Source of the DNA: Chryseobacterium luteum
Lineage (GTDB): Bacteria > Bacteroidota > Bacteroidia > Flavobacteriales > Weeksellaceae
Direction of reading: 5' to 3'
Assembly: GCF_000737785.1 (NCBI RefSeq)
Contig: NZ_JPRO01000029.1
Location: 1-34,092 of the forward strand
DNA length: 34,092 nucleotides
Shown: positions 24,217 to 33,085 of the stretch, in pieces
Position numbering within the stretch: position 1 is the stretch's first letter
How the letters are laid out: every line of letters starts with the position of its first letter
Notes under the pieces: model-generated
The model's database searches: none
What the model saw: only the letters and a program-made list of their open reading frames with translations
What the model was told of the DNA's origin: nothing
Program-made: the position numbers and the translations under genes

Positions 24217-25737
24217 ATGAAAAAGAATATCAATATTACAGCGAAATCACAAAATAACAGAATGGTTAAATGGCTGAGATCAACTGCTTTTGCAGGTCTT
24301 CTGATCCTGTCTTCATGCGAGACCGATCTTGACAAGATCAACGAAAACCCCAATGACCAGGCCAGCGTAGATCCTAAAGTTCTTCTGACATACGTTTCAA
24401 AAGATGCCTTCCTGGTCAACGGCGACAATATGTATGCTTCGAGAATGATGATCGGTACAGACGGAGAAAATACCTACCAGTACATGAAGTGGAATGATAC
24501 CTCTTTCGATGTATACACGAAAGGGCTCCTGAATACAGTAAAAATGATGCAGGAAGCCGAGAAGATCAACAATAAAAATTACAGTGCTATCGGTAAATTC
24601 TACAGAGCCTATTATTTCTTTAATTTGAGTTTGAAATTCGGAAGCATCCCTTACACAGAAGCAGCTAAAGGTGAATCCGGAATCACCCGGCCGAAATACG
24701 ACAGCCAGGAAACAGTAATGGCAGGAATTTTATCGGAACTGAAAGAGGCCAATGAGCTGATCAATTCCAGTGATAAGATTGAAGGCGATATTATCTATAA
24801 CGGCGATGCCTCAAAATGGAAAAAGCTGATTAATTCTTTCCGACTGAAGATTTTAATAACCATGTCTAAAAAATCCACACTGGGAAGTTATAATGTAGCC
24901 ACTGAATTTGCTTCTATCGCTGGAAGTCAGGCTTTAATGACCTCAATTTCAGATAACGGAGAGCTTAAATTTGCTGATGCGGCAGACAGCAGATATACGA
25001 TGTTCAACAACAGCGGCTACGGATCGAGCTTATATATGGCTGATTATTTTATCAATCTGTTTAAGGCCAGACAGGATCCGCGTCTTTTCACTTTTGCCGC
25101 ACAGACCACAGCAGCCAAAGAAGCAGGAAAGCCTCTTACGGATTTTACAGGATACAACGGAGGAAACCCTACTTCTTCCTATTCTGACAATGCAGCACTG
25201 ATCACTGCAAAAAATATTTCTAAAGTAAATGACCGGTTTTATAAAGATCCTACCAATGAACCGTCTTCCGTCTTAAGCTACCCGGAACTTGAATTTATTC
25301 TTGCTGAAGCAGCAGCCAGAGGATGGATCTCCGGTTCAGCTAAAACACATTATGACAATGCCATAAAAGGAAGTTTCAGTTTTTATCAGACTTATGTAAA
25401 AAATCCGGGACAATATTTCTCCGGGTTCAATGTGAATCAGTATCTGGCAGCTCCATTAGTGGTTTACAGTGATGCTGACCCGCTTCAGACCCGTTTGGAA
25501 AAGATCATGACTCAGAAATATATGACGATGTTCCACCAGAGCCAATGGACCTCTTATTATGATTATTTAAGAACAGGATATCCAAACTATCCTCTGCAGA
25601 CAGGAGTTTCTGCGCCATTCAGATTCAGATATCCGCAAGCTGAATATAACTATAACAGCATCAATCTGAAAGCTGCACTGGCTGCCCAGTACGGAGGAAA
25701 TGACAATATCAATTCCAAACCATGGTGGCTTCAGTAA
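24217..25737 (+). CDS. SusD/RagB family outer membrane lipoprotein
   Basis: The 506-residue protein has a lipoprotein signal with lipobox LSSC (Cys near residue 34) and the SusD-like opening CETDLDKINENPNDQ. A mostly helical body with TPR-like segments follows (YRAYYFFNLSLKFGSIPYTEA, LAEAAARGWISG, and a closing KYMTMFHQSQWTSYYDYLRTGYP). This matches the SusD_like_2 type (PF12771), a surface lid that binds ligand for the SusC partner encoded just upstream. The 15-residue extension before Met 24262 gives a long signal; initiation at 24262 (MVKWLRSTAF) is possible. A hairpin follows the gene. Confidence 0.93.
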   Translation: MKKNINITAKSQNNRMVKWLRSTAFAGLLILSSCETDLDKINENPNDQASVDPKVLLTYVSKDAFLVNGDNMYASRMMIGTDGENTYQYMKWNDTSFDVYTKGLLNTVKMMQEAEKINNKNYSAIGKFYRAYYFFNLSLKFGSIPYTEAAKGESGITRPKYDSQETVMAGILSELKEANELINSSDKIEGDIIYNGDASKWKKLINSFRLKILITMSKKSTLGSYNVATEFASIAGSQALMTSISDNGELKFADAADSRYTMFNNSGYGSSLYMADYFINLFKARQDPRLFTFAAQTTAAKEAGKPLTDFTGYNGGNPTSSYSDNAALITAKNISKVNDRFYKDPTNEPSSVLSYPELEFILAEAAARGWISGSAKTHYDNAIKGSFSFYQTYVKNPGQYFSGFNVNQYLAAPLVVYSDADPLQTRLEKIMTQKYMTMFHQSQWTSYYDYLRTGYPNYPLQTGVSAPFRFRYPQAEYNYNSINLKAALAAQYGGNDNINSKPWWLQ

Positions 25738-25761
25738 GAACTTAAATTTATATAAAAAAAG

Positions 25762-25797
25762 ATAAACCGCAGGAAAATCCAATAACTTGCGGTTTAT
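25762..25797 (+). terminator. Hairpin terminator after the SusC/SusD pair
   Basis: A perfect 10-bp stem (ATAAACCGCA with TGCGGTTTAT) and 16-base loop, preceded by an A-run and followed by only three T. It lies 25 bases after the SusD stop and 19 bases before the phospholipase C start. Confidence 0.65.
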
Positions 25798-25815
25798 TTC
25801 CTATTTTGATTGAAC

Positions 25816-28158
25816 ATGAACAGAAGAGAATTTTTAGAAAAATCAAGCCTTTTACTGGCCGGGCTGGGAACTTCAGGCGTTCTTCATCCTGCCATTTTAA
25901 AAGCGCTGGCCATTGAGCCGGCAGCACTGTCTACTTTTTATGACGCAGAACATGTGGTGATTCTGATGCAGGAAAACCGTTCTTTTGACCATACTTTCGG
26001 AGCATTAAAAGGGGTAAGGGGCTTTCTTGACAAAAGAGCTTTCGTTAAAGAAGACGGACATTCCGTTTTTTTTCAAAAAGATGATGCAGGGAAATATGCT
26101 TCACCTGCAAGGCTAGATCTTAGAAATACAAAATCTACGTGGATGAGCTCTCTTCCGCATTCCTGGTCGGATCAGCAGAAAGCTTTGAACAAAGGAAAAT
26201 ACGACAAATGGCTGCAGTTTAAAGCCTCCGGAAATAAAGATTATAAAAGTATTCCACTTACTTTAGGTTATTACAACCGGGAAGACCTTCCTTTTTATTA
26301 CCAGCTGGCAGATGCATTTACCATATTTGACCAATACTTCTGCTCCTCACTTACGGGAACTACTCCAAACAGACTTTTCCACTGGTCGGGAACACTCAGG
26401 GAACAGCAGAATGGTAAAGTAAAAGCCAATGTCTATAATGAAAACATTGATTATGACAAAGCCAGACAGGCACACTGGAAAACCTTCCCCGAAATACTGG
26501 AGGAACAGAATGTTTCATGGAAGATCTACCAGAACGAGATCAGCCTTCCAAAAGGAATGTCCGGAGAACAGGAAGCCTGGCTGAGTAATTTTACAGATAA
26601 CCCGATTGAATGGTTTTCAAAATTCAATGTCAAGTTTTCAAAAGGCTATCATCAGAATATTCCTAAAATTATTGCTTACCTGAAAGAGGAAATCGGAAAA
26701 AAACCGGATCAGAAAAAAAGACTGGAATCAATGATCGCTGAGCTTGAAGAAGACCAGAAAAAATATACTCCTGAAAATTATTCCAAACTTTCACAGCAGG
26801 AAAAAAATCTTCACGAAAAAGCCTTTACTACAAATATTAATGATCCGGACTACTGGAACCTGGAGATCGGAAATGATGAAAACGGAGAAAGACTGGTTGT
26901 TCCGAAAGGAGATGTACTGTTCCAGTTCCGGAAAGATGTAGAAGAGAAAAAGCTTCCTTTAGTTTCCTGGCTGGTGGCTCCTGAACATTTTTCTGATCAT
27001 CCCGGATCGCCCTGGTATGGTGCATGGTACATTTCAGAGGTTTTAAATATTCTGACTAAAGATCCTGAGACTTGGAAAAAAACAATTTTCATTATCAATT
27101 ATGATGAAAACGACGGATATTTCGACCACGTTCTTCCATTTGCTCCACCACTCAACCCAAGCCAACCTGTTGACATGAATGGTAAAAAAGGAGTGGAATA
27201 TGTAGATAAATCCCAGGAGTACATGTCTGCCCTTCCGCTGAAAGACCATGAAAAAATAGAAGGAACCGTCGGTTTGGGATATAGAGTTCCAATGATCATT
27301 GCGTCACCGTGGACGAAAGGAGGCTTCATCAATTCCCAAGTTTCCGATCATACTTCCGTTCTGCAGTTCCTGGAAAAATTCATTCAGAAAAAATATGGTA
27401 AAGACGTTAAAATTGACAATATCAGCGATTGGAGAAGAGCAATTTGCGGCGATCTGACTTCTGCTTTTAATTCTTCCGGCACCAAGGCTCCCCAAATGGA
27501 TTACCTTGATCAGAAAGATTATGCAAAGACCATCAATGCTGCCAAAAGCAAGCCTGTCCCGGATCTGAAATGGTATGCAGAAAATGAGATCAGTGATCGT
27601 TTTCTTGAAATTCAGGAAAGAGGAAGCAGGCCTTCCAATCCGCTTCCTTATCATTACCATGTCAACCTGGAAAACGGAAAGATCAAAATGACGAATTTAA
27701 AAGAAGCCGGTGTTCCTCTACTCATTTATGACAGAACACAGCTCAACAGTGATAATTATTATTTCTCTTACGCACTGTATTCAAAAATGGAACTTTCACA
27801 TGCCGTACATCCAGGGAAATATGATTATGAAATTTTCGGGCCTAATGGTTTTTTCCGGAAATTCAGCGGAAATAATATACCTGAAACAGAAGTGAAGCTA
27901 ATCAGTAACAGTTCAAAAAATCAGGTAGAATTGGTTTTCAAAAAGAAGGAAGGAAACGTTTCCGTTACCGTGGAAGATCTGTATGAGAAAAATAAAAAAA
28001 CTGTCTCTTTACATCAGGCGGAAGAAAAAATAACGATTGATCTCAGTAAAAATAAAGGCTGGTATGATTTAAAAGTCATACTTGATGACCATATCTGGCA
28101 TTTTGCGGGAAGAATAGAAACCGGAAAAGTTTCTGTCTCCGACCCTCACTGGGCATAA
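25816..28158 (+). CDS. Tat-exported phosphocholine-type phospholipase C
   Basis: This 780-residue protein starts with a twin-arginine signal (NRREFLEKSSLLLAGLG; RRxFL). It matches phosphocholine-specific phospholipase C of the TIGR03396 type, which cleaves phosphatidylcholine or sphingomyelin to phosphocholine and a lipid. The phosphoesterase domain (about 45-520) has ILMQENRSFDHTFG, TGTTPNRLFHWSGT, INYDENDGYFDHV and SDHTSVLQFLEKF. Two C-terminal beta domains (about 590-780) are the DUF756-like tails of the family. Folded export by Tat fits a metal-dependent enzyme. The start is ATG 25816; an in-frame TTG at 25810 would spoil the Tat signal. The gene lies after SusC/SusD but is separated by a hairpin. 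Confidence 0.93.
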   Translation: MNRREFLEKSSLLLAGLGTSGVLHPAILKALAIEPAALSTFYDAEHVVILMQENRSFDHTFGALKGVRGFLDKRAFVKEDGHSVFFQKDDAGKYASPARLDLRNTKSTWMSSLPHSWSDQQKALNKGKYDKWLQFKASGNKDYKSIPLTLGYYNREDLPFYYQLADAFTIFDQYFCSSLTGTTPNRLFHWSGTLREQQNGKVKANVYNENIDYDKARQAHWKTFPEILEEQNVSWKIYQNEISLPKGMSGEQEAWLSNFTDNPIEWFSKFNVKFSKGYHQNIPKIIAYLKEEIGKKPDQKKRLESMIAELEEDQKKYTPENYSKLSQQEKNLHEKAFTTNINDPDYWNLEIGNDENGERLVVPKGDVLFQFRKDVEEKKLPLVSWLVAPEHFSDHPGSPWYGAWYISEVLNILTKDPETWKKTIFIINYDENDGYFDHVLPFAPPLNPSQPVDMNGKKGVEYVDKSQEYMSALPLKDHEKIEGTVGLGYRVPMIIASPWTKGGFINSQVSDHTSVLQFLEKFIQKKYGKDVKIDNISDWRRAICGDLTSAFNSSGTKAPQMDYLDQKDYAKTINAAKSKPVPDLKWYAENEISDRFLEIQERGSRPSNPLPYHYHVNLENGKIKMTNLKEAGVPLLIYDRTQLNSDNYYFSYALYSKMELSHAVHPGKYDYEIFGPNGFFRKFSGNNIPETEVKLISNSSKNQVELVFKKKEGNVSVTVEDLYEKNKKTVSLHQAEEKITIDLSKNKGWYDLKVILDDHIWHFAGRIETGKVSVSDPHWA

Positions 28159-28182
28159 TCAAAAAGCCGATAAATGAATATG

Positions 28183-28211
28183 AAGCCTTGCACAAATAGT
28201 GTAGGGCTTTT
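28183..28211 (+). terminator. Intrinsic terminator after the phospholipase C gene
   Basis: An 11-bp stem (AAGCCTTGCAC with GTGTAGGGCTT, two wobble pairs), a 5-base loop and a short T-run. Confidence 0.8.
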
Positions 28212-28230
28212 ACAATAATTACGATCCAGC

Positions 28231-28320
28231 ACAATACTGTAGTTTTACATAATTCACATGTAAGTGGTTAAAAAAGAGAATTTTATTACAATACTGCATC
28301 TATTTTAATTAAATTCACAT
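28231..28320 (+). repeat. Duplicated element upstream of the fibre-like operon
   Basis: ACAATACTG occurs at 28231 and 28288, and AATTCACAT follows each copy at 28251 and 28312. The order and similar spacing show an imperfect tandem duplication of about 57-61 bp ending 18 bases before the first gene. This may be a duplicated promoter or regulator site; no exact TAnnTTTG is present. Confidence 0.55.
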
Positions 28321-28338
28321 AACTAATTAACAAACAAC

Positions 28339-28917
28339 ATGAAAAAATTAAACCTAAACATTGTCGTATGCTTAATGACTGCCGCATTTTCCGGTGGTTT
28401 ACAGGCACAGGATACCAATACCGACAATCACACCATCACAATTTCTATTCCCGAGGTTGCACTAGTAGATATTGAACCAGCAGCAACGAAAAACATTACA
28501 TTAGGGTTTACAGCACCTACTGAAGCGGGTAATCCTGTTACGGCAAGCGCATCAGACAATACCCTTTGGCTGAATTATTCGTCCATCAAATCTGTAGCAG
28601 ATCCTACCCGTAATGTATCTGTAAAAGTAAATGCCCTTATTCCGGGAATAGATATCCATGTCACGGCAGCAGCGGCTACAGGCAGCGGAGGCGGCACATT
28701 AGGTACACCAGCAGCCCAGATTACCCTGAGCGCAGCAGACCAAACTATCATTTCAGGGATCGGAAGTGCCTATACCGGAAACGGAGCCAATAACGGGCAC
28801 AATCTTACCTATGCTCTTGCAGCAGGAAGCGGACCTGGAGGAGTAGCGGCGTATGCAGATCTGCAGGCAACGGCTACCACCCTGGCTACGGTTACTTACA
28901 CAATCTCGGACAATTAA
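28339..28917 (+). CDS. Small exported beta-rich protein, putative fibre subunit 1
   Basis: This 192-residue protein has a signal peptide ending in GLQAQ. The mature chain begins with an alternating hydrophobic strand (HTITISIPEVALVDIEPA), then FTAPTEAGNPVTA, LWLNYSS, VNALIPGIDIHV, a Gly/Ala-rich turn (GSGGGTLGT) and GNGANNGH, and ends in VTYTISDN. It is closely similar to the product at 32552-33076 along almost its whole length, so the two are paralogues. I recognise no named family. Size, beta content, edge-like first and last strands and the chaperone- and usher-like neighbours suggest a pilin-type subunit; this is inference. It is followed by a hairpin before the next gene, so it may be made in excess. 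Confidence 0.8.
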   Translation: MKKLNLNIVVCLMTAAFSGGLQAQDTNTDNHTITISIPEVALVDIEPAATKNITLGFTAPTEAGNPVTASASDNTLWLNYSSIKSVADPTRNVSVKVNALIPGIDIHVTAAAATGSGGGTLGTPAAQITLSAADQTIISGIGSAYTGNGANNGHNLTYALAAGSGPGGVAAYADLQATATTLATVTYTISDN

Positions 28918-28938
28918 TCTAAACTTTTAGTTTAAGGT

Positions 28939-28977
28939 AAACCAGAAGAAGCCGCCTGTCAGTTTCTTCCCGGTTTT
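28939..28977 (+). terminator. Possible attenuating hairpin after subunit 1
   Basis: AAACC-GAAGAA (28939-28950) pairs with TTCTTC-GGTTT (28964-28976), broken by an A/CC bulge, then only four T. It looks too weak to stop all transcripts, and could lower expression of the genes that follow. Confidence 0.4.
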
Positions 28978-29014
28978 ATATGGTCAATGATTTAATTCCA
29001 AACTTTACATAATT

Positions 29015-29812
29015 ATGATAAAGCGCATTTTCCTTTTGATATTTCTAATGATTCAGTTCAGTTTTCTGCAGGCAGGTATTGTTGTCCTAAACGGCCTAAC
29101 CCATGCTTACAAAGTGGAAAACGGAAAAGTGTATAAAGGGAAAATTGGTATTGAAAATACAGACAGTAAACCTCAGAGCGTAAAACTGTTTTTACAGGAT
29201 TTCACCTATAAAGCTGACGGATCTATAAGTTATACCGCTATACGTACCAACAGCAAAACCAATGGCGACTGGATAAAGCTTAATACGAATCTGGTCACAT
29301 TGAAGGGAAAAGAAAAAACTGAAGTATTCTACGAAATTACAGTGCCGGATCAGCCTGTCAGCCCCGGAAGCTACTGGAGTGTGATCATTGTAGAGCCTGT
29401 AGAAGATATAAAACCGAGTGATGATAAGGCAGGAGTAAACATCACTTCTGTGATACGCTATGCAGTACAGGTCATTACTGATTATGGAGAAAAGGCAAAA
29501 CCTGATCTTAAATTCGAAAGTGTAAAAATAGAGAAAGAAGACGGGAAGCAAACGGCAAAAATTGCAGTAATCAACAACGGAAATCTATATTGTAAACCGA
29601 CTGTAACTGTTGAAATCTACAACCGGAAAACCGGCGAACGGATCGGAAGCTATACGAGCATTGCAATGGGATTATTGCCACAGGCCTCCAAATCTTTTTA
29701 TATTGATATCAGCAAAGTTCCGGTGGATCAGTATAAGGCTGTCCTTATAGCCACCGATGAAGAAGAAAATGCATTCGCGCTCAATGTGGAATTAGAAGTA
29801 AAGAATGAGTAA
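29015..29812 (+). CDS. Periplasmic two-Ig-domain protein, putative fibre chaperone
   Basis: This 265-residue protein has a signal peptide of 20 residues. The mature part fits two Ig-like domains. The first (about 21-140) opens with IVVLNGLTHAYKVENGKVYKGKIGIENTDSKPQSVKL (key residues IGIENTD and SVKLFLQD) and continues to YEITVPDQPVSPGSYWSVIIVE. A linker strand SVIRYAVQVITDYG precedes the second domain (about 165-262), with AKIAVINNGNLYCKPTVTVEIYN and GLLPQASKSFYID. This layout mirrors PapD-type chaperones and DUF916-like proteins; I see no direct family signature. Its stop overlaps the usher-like gene by eight bases, so the two are translated together. It probably holds subunits in the periplasm; that is inference from architecture and order. 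Confidence 0.75.
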   Translation: MIKRIFLLIFLMIQFSFLQAGIVVLNGLTHAYKVENGKVYKGKIGIENTDSKPQSVKLFLQDFTYKADGSISYTAIRTNSKTNGDWIKLNTNLVTLKGKEKTEVFYEITVPDQPVSPGSYWSVIIVEPVEDIKPSDDKAGVNITSVIRYAVQVITDYGEKAKPDLKFESVKIEKEDGKQTAKIAVINNGNLYCKPTVTVEIYNRKTGERIGSYTSIAMGLLPQASKSFYIDISKVPVDQYKAVLIATDEEENAFALNVELEVKNE

Positions 29813-32555
29813 AATCTGGATATATATCATCCTGTTAACCCTGTTTCCGGCATTTATTTTTTCTCAGAAGCTGTCCAATCTGGCCGGTAAAAAAGATAGC
29901 CTAATGCCGGGAATATCTACTTCTATTTCATTTCCTTTGGGAAATATATCCGGTGAAAACAAAATATATGATCTCACTGTTGCTGCTTCAAACCCTTTCA
30001 TCACTCCTATCTTAGCAAAAGCAGAATTTGAAATAGGAGCCAATGAACAAACAGTTTATATTGTTCCTATCCGCATTGCAGCAGAGGCATCACAGGGTCT
30101 GTATTCCGTTATTCTGCATGGAACGGATCAGCAAAACGGAGCAACTTTTACAAAAACATCAGAGATTACAATTTCCGGAAACAGAAAACTCAGCCTGACT
30201 TCATTAAATTCGCCGGAGTTGATCAGGGCAGGGGAAACTATCCGTGCATCCTTTCTTTTAAAAAATAACGGCAATATCACTGAAAATCTGATCCTGGAAA
30301 GTAAAAATGCCGTTGTGGAAAATGATGCCTCTGTCATTCTGGCTCCAAACGAATCAAAAGTAATTAACATTTATAAGATCACCAATCCGGAGCTGGGACA
30401 AAATGAATTTCAGAATCTCAATCTCTCCGTTTATTCTCCGGGTAATACAAAAGAAAACCAGACGGCCTATATAAGTGTAAAAGTGATATCAGTAAAACCT
30501 GTAGAAAACGATATTTACCACAGACTTCCTGTTTCGGCATCCTTGTCTTTTATAGGAATGAAAAATATGGGTATTTACGATGATGGTTTTCAGGGAGAAG
30601 TGTACGGTAAAGGAAGTTTAGACAAAGAAAATAAAAATCAGATTGAATTTCATGCTGTATCGGCCAATCCCGTTGACTTCAATTCCTTTACCCAATATGA
30701 AGAATATTTTGTTAATTATAAAAAAAACAATTTTTTTGTCCATCTGGGTGATAAAATGTATTCGGCTTCATACTTAACCGAGTTTGCAAGATATGGCCGG
30801 GGTGCGGAAATTCGTTATGATTTAAAAAATATTAGCTTAGGCGGCTTCTATAACCATCCCAGGTTTTTCCGGGATATCAAAGATGAGTTTAATATATATT
30901 CAACCTTTAAAATCCGTAAGGAATCTGAAATCACAACAGGATATCTTTACAAAATTCCCAGGAAGGGGGAAATTAATTTCGGAAACATCAGGCTTTATTC
31001 TGAAACCCATCTTCCTTACACTGCCGGGAAATTTAAAATTTCGAAAAATATAACCCTTTCCGGAGAGGCCGCATACAGTAAGAATGAACAAATTAGAGGA
31101 ACTGCTTATCTGGCCCAGGCCCAGGCCACCTTTGAAAGGCTTAACGGGAATGTCATGTACATGAGGGCAAGTCCCGAATTTGCCGGATATTTTACCAATA
31201 CCAGTACATTTAACGGAAACCTTCAGTATACTGTTTCAAAAAGGATCAATGTGTTTGCCAATTATGTACAGGATGCCAGAAACTTTCAGAGAGATACTTT
31301 ATTCCTTGCAGCACCGTACAGAAGCTTTCTTCAGTATGGATTCCAGTATAAATACCTGCAAAACGGTATGGTGACATTTTATAACGGATTTCAAAAGTAT
31401 CAGGACCGCCTGGAGCCTAAGCAGTTTGATTATTATGAACGATATTTTAAAGTAAGTGTTGATCAGCAAATCGGAATATTTCAGGTAAACCTCCAGGGAC
31501 AGTTTGGCAAAACAAATAACTATCTGAGTGGATTTAATGGAAATTCGAGTTTCTATACCACTAATATAGCCTTCGAAAAATTCAAAACGTCTTTTAATAT
31601 TTATGCAAGCTATGCCATCACTTCAAGATATCAGATGCAGAATGAGAAACAAATCTATTACGGAGCCAGGATCTTCAGCCGGTTTTCCGACAAGAACAGT
31701 CTGAGCCTTTTTTATCAGAATAATTATATGCCTGAAGAATATTTCAGAGACAGGAATCTATTTGAAGTTTTATTTCATCAGCAGTTGTTTCTAGGCAGCG
31801 AACTCGATCTGTCAGGAAGGTATTCATTGCAGCGCGGTGAGCTTGGTACCAAGGATTTTATATTTTCATTACGTTATACACTCCGCCTCAATGTACCTGT
31901 ACAAAAGACTGCTGAATATACTTCCTTATCAGGAAACATCAGTAATCTCGGGGTAAAAAAGACAGACGGTATCAAATTAATGCTTGGCAGCAATCTATCT
32001 GTTACGGACAGAGACGGAAATTATTTATTTAAAAATATTGTTCCCGGGGATTACTTTCTTGAAATAGATCGCTCTACTACAGAAATTGATGATATTCCTG
32101 ATATTTCTTTACCCGCATCATTACATCTCGTCAACAAAGAGAATATTTTCAATTTCGGTTTAACGACTGCATCCACCATTAAAGGAATCATACTGCTTTC
32201 TGAAGATGAGGAAAAAAATCAGTACAGTTTTGTGCATTTTCAGCCTAAAACAGGAAAAAAGAAAAACCAGAGTATCATTATTGAGGTATCAGATGGGAAA
32301 CAGACTTACCGGAAAATAGTATTTATCGGCGAAACATTCGATTTTACTTATCTGAGTCCTGGAGAATGGAAAGTTAAGCTTTACAGAAACGGTTTGGATA
32401 AACGGTATAAAATAGCAGCAGATTCATTTGAATTTAATCTAAAGCCATCCCAAACACAAAATATGGCTATCCATATTGTCAGACAGCAAAGTGAAATTAA
32501 ATATCAACAGGAAACAATAAAAGTAGGATACAACGAAATAAAGAAGAAAAAATGA
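29805..32555 (+). CDS. Large usher-like outer membrane beta-barrel protein
   Basis: The 916-residue protein has a signal peptide ending in FIFSQ. Residues about 22-230 are Ig-like, NEW3-type domains (GISTSISFPLGN; AGETIRASFLLKNNGNITENL). Residues about 235-695 are a long series of alternating aromatic strands typical of an outer membrane barrel (FAVHLGDK-like FFVHLGDKMYSASYL, FNGNLQYTVSKRINVFANYVQDARN). Residues about 700-785 resemble a carboxypeptidase-regulatory-like domain (SGNISNLGVKK, VTDRDGNYLFKNIVPGDYFLEI), and about 785-900 form a second beta domain. NTD, barrel and two C-terminal domains, in that order and at this size, match the plan of fimbrial ushers, but the sequence lacks motifs I can assign to Pfam Usher. 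It overlaps both neighbours (8 and 4 bases). Confidence 0.75.
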   Translation: MSKIWIYIILLTLFPAFIFSQKLSNLAGKKDSLMPGISTSISFPLGNISGENKIYDLTVAASNPFITPILAKAEFEIGANEQTVYIVPIRIAAEASQGLYSVILHGTDQQNGATFTKTSEITISGNRKLSLTSLNSPELIRAGETIRASFLLKNNGNITENLILESKNAVVENDASVILAPNESKVINIYKITNPELGQNEFQNLNLSVYSPGNTKENQTAYISVKVISVKPVENDIYHRLPVSASLSFIGMKNMGIYDDGFQGEVYGKGSLDKENKNQIEFHAVSANPVDFNSFTQYEEYFVNYKKNNFFVHLGDKMYSASYLTEFARYGRGAEIRYDLKNISLGGFYNHPRFFRDIKDEFNIYSTFKIRKESEITTGYLYKIPRKGEINFGNIRLYSETHLPYTAGKFKISKNITLSGEAAYSKNEQIRGTAYLAQAQATFERLNGNVMYMRASPEFAGYFTNTSTFNGNLQYTVSKRINVFANYVQDARNFQRDTLFLAAPYRSFLQYGFQYKYLQNGMVTFYNGFQKYQDRLEPKQFDYYERYFKVSVDQQIGIFQVNLQGQFGKTNNYLSGFNGNSSFYTTNIAFEKFKTSFNIYASYAITSRYQMQNEKQIYYGARIFSRFSDKNSLSLFYQNNYMPEEYFRDRNLFEVLFHQQLFLGSELDLSGRYSLQRGELGTKDFIFSLRYTLRLNVPVQKTAEYTSLSGNISNLGVKKTDGIKLMLGSNLSVTDRDGNYLFKNIVPGDYFLEIDRSTTEIDDIPDISLPASLHLVNKENIFNFGLTTASTIKGIILLSEDEEKNQYSFVHFQPKTGKKKNQSIIIEVSDGKQTYRKIVFIGETFDFTYLSPGEWKVKLYRNGLDKRYKIAADSFEFNLKPSQTQNMAIHIVRQQSEIKYQQETIKVGYNEIKKKK

Positions 32556-33076
32556 GATTAAAGGAACATGCAATATGTTTAATTTTCTGTGTGCTGTCCG
32601 GCACAATGTTTTCACAGACTCTTATTGCTGTGACTCTTCCTGTTGTCACTCTGTTAGATATAGAGCCCGCAGGAACTTTTACTTTGAATTTCACGGCACC
32701 TACAGAAGCGGGACAAGCTTTAACCGCTCCTGCATCCAATACCGCAAAATGGGTTAACTATACTTCTGCAATTACATCCGGAGGACTTACGAGAAGGGTT
32801 ACAGCCTCTGTGAATCAACTTATCCCAGGAGTTAATATAAGGATACAGGCAGCGGCAGCCTCCGGAGCTGGTGGCGGAACATTAGGTACATCATCCGGGC
32901 TGGTTACCCTGTCCACGACGGCAGCAACCATCATTACAGGTATAGGAGGTGCTTTTACAGGAAATGGGCCTAATAATGGGCACAAACTTACAATCAGTCT
33001 TGTTGTAAACACGTATGCTAATCTTTCAGCCATAACCAATATACCTGTTGTCATAACATATACTATTACAGAATAA
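32552..33076 (+). CDS. Small exported beta-rich protein, putative fibre subunit 2
   Basis: This 174-residue protein has a signal peptide ending in TMFSQ. It is a paralogue of the product at 28339-28917. Shared blocks include LLDIEPA, FTAPTEAG, WVNYTS (WLNYSS in the other), VNQLIPGVNI, GAGGGTLGT, IITGIGGAFTGNG and PNNGHKLT, and the last strand is VVITYTITE. The signal regions differ, so this is an old duplication. The ATG overlaps the usher-like stop by four bases. A minor or adaptor subunit role is suggested by its position after the usher-like gene, by analogy with known fimbrial operons. Confidence 0.8.
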   Translation: MRLKEHAICLIFCVLSGTMFSQTLIAVTLPVVTLLDIEPAGTFTLNFTAPTEAGQALTAPASNTAKWVNYTSAITSGGLTRRVTASVNQLIPGVNIRIQAAAASGAGGGTLGTSSGLVTLSTTAATIITGIGGAFTGNGPNNGHKLTISLVVNTYANLSAITNIPVVITYTITE

Positions 33077-33085
33077 ATTAAAAAA

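Noticed and set aside
28339..33076. WxL-type surface complex, because of the WLNYSS/WVNYTS motif and the DUF916-like neighbour
   Set aside because: The motif is W-x-N-Y rather than the twin WxL motif, WxL proteins belong to Gram-positives, and an outer membrane barrel is present.
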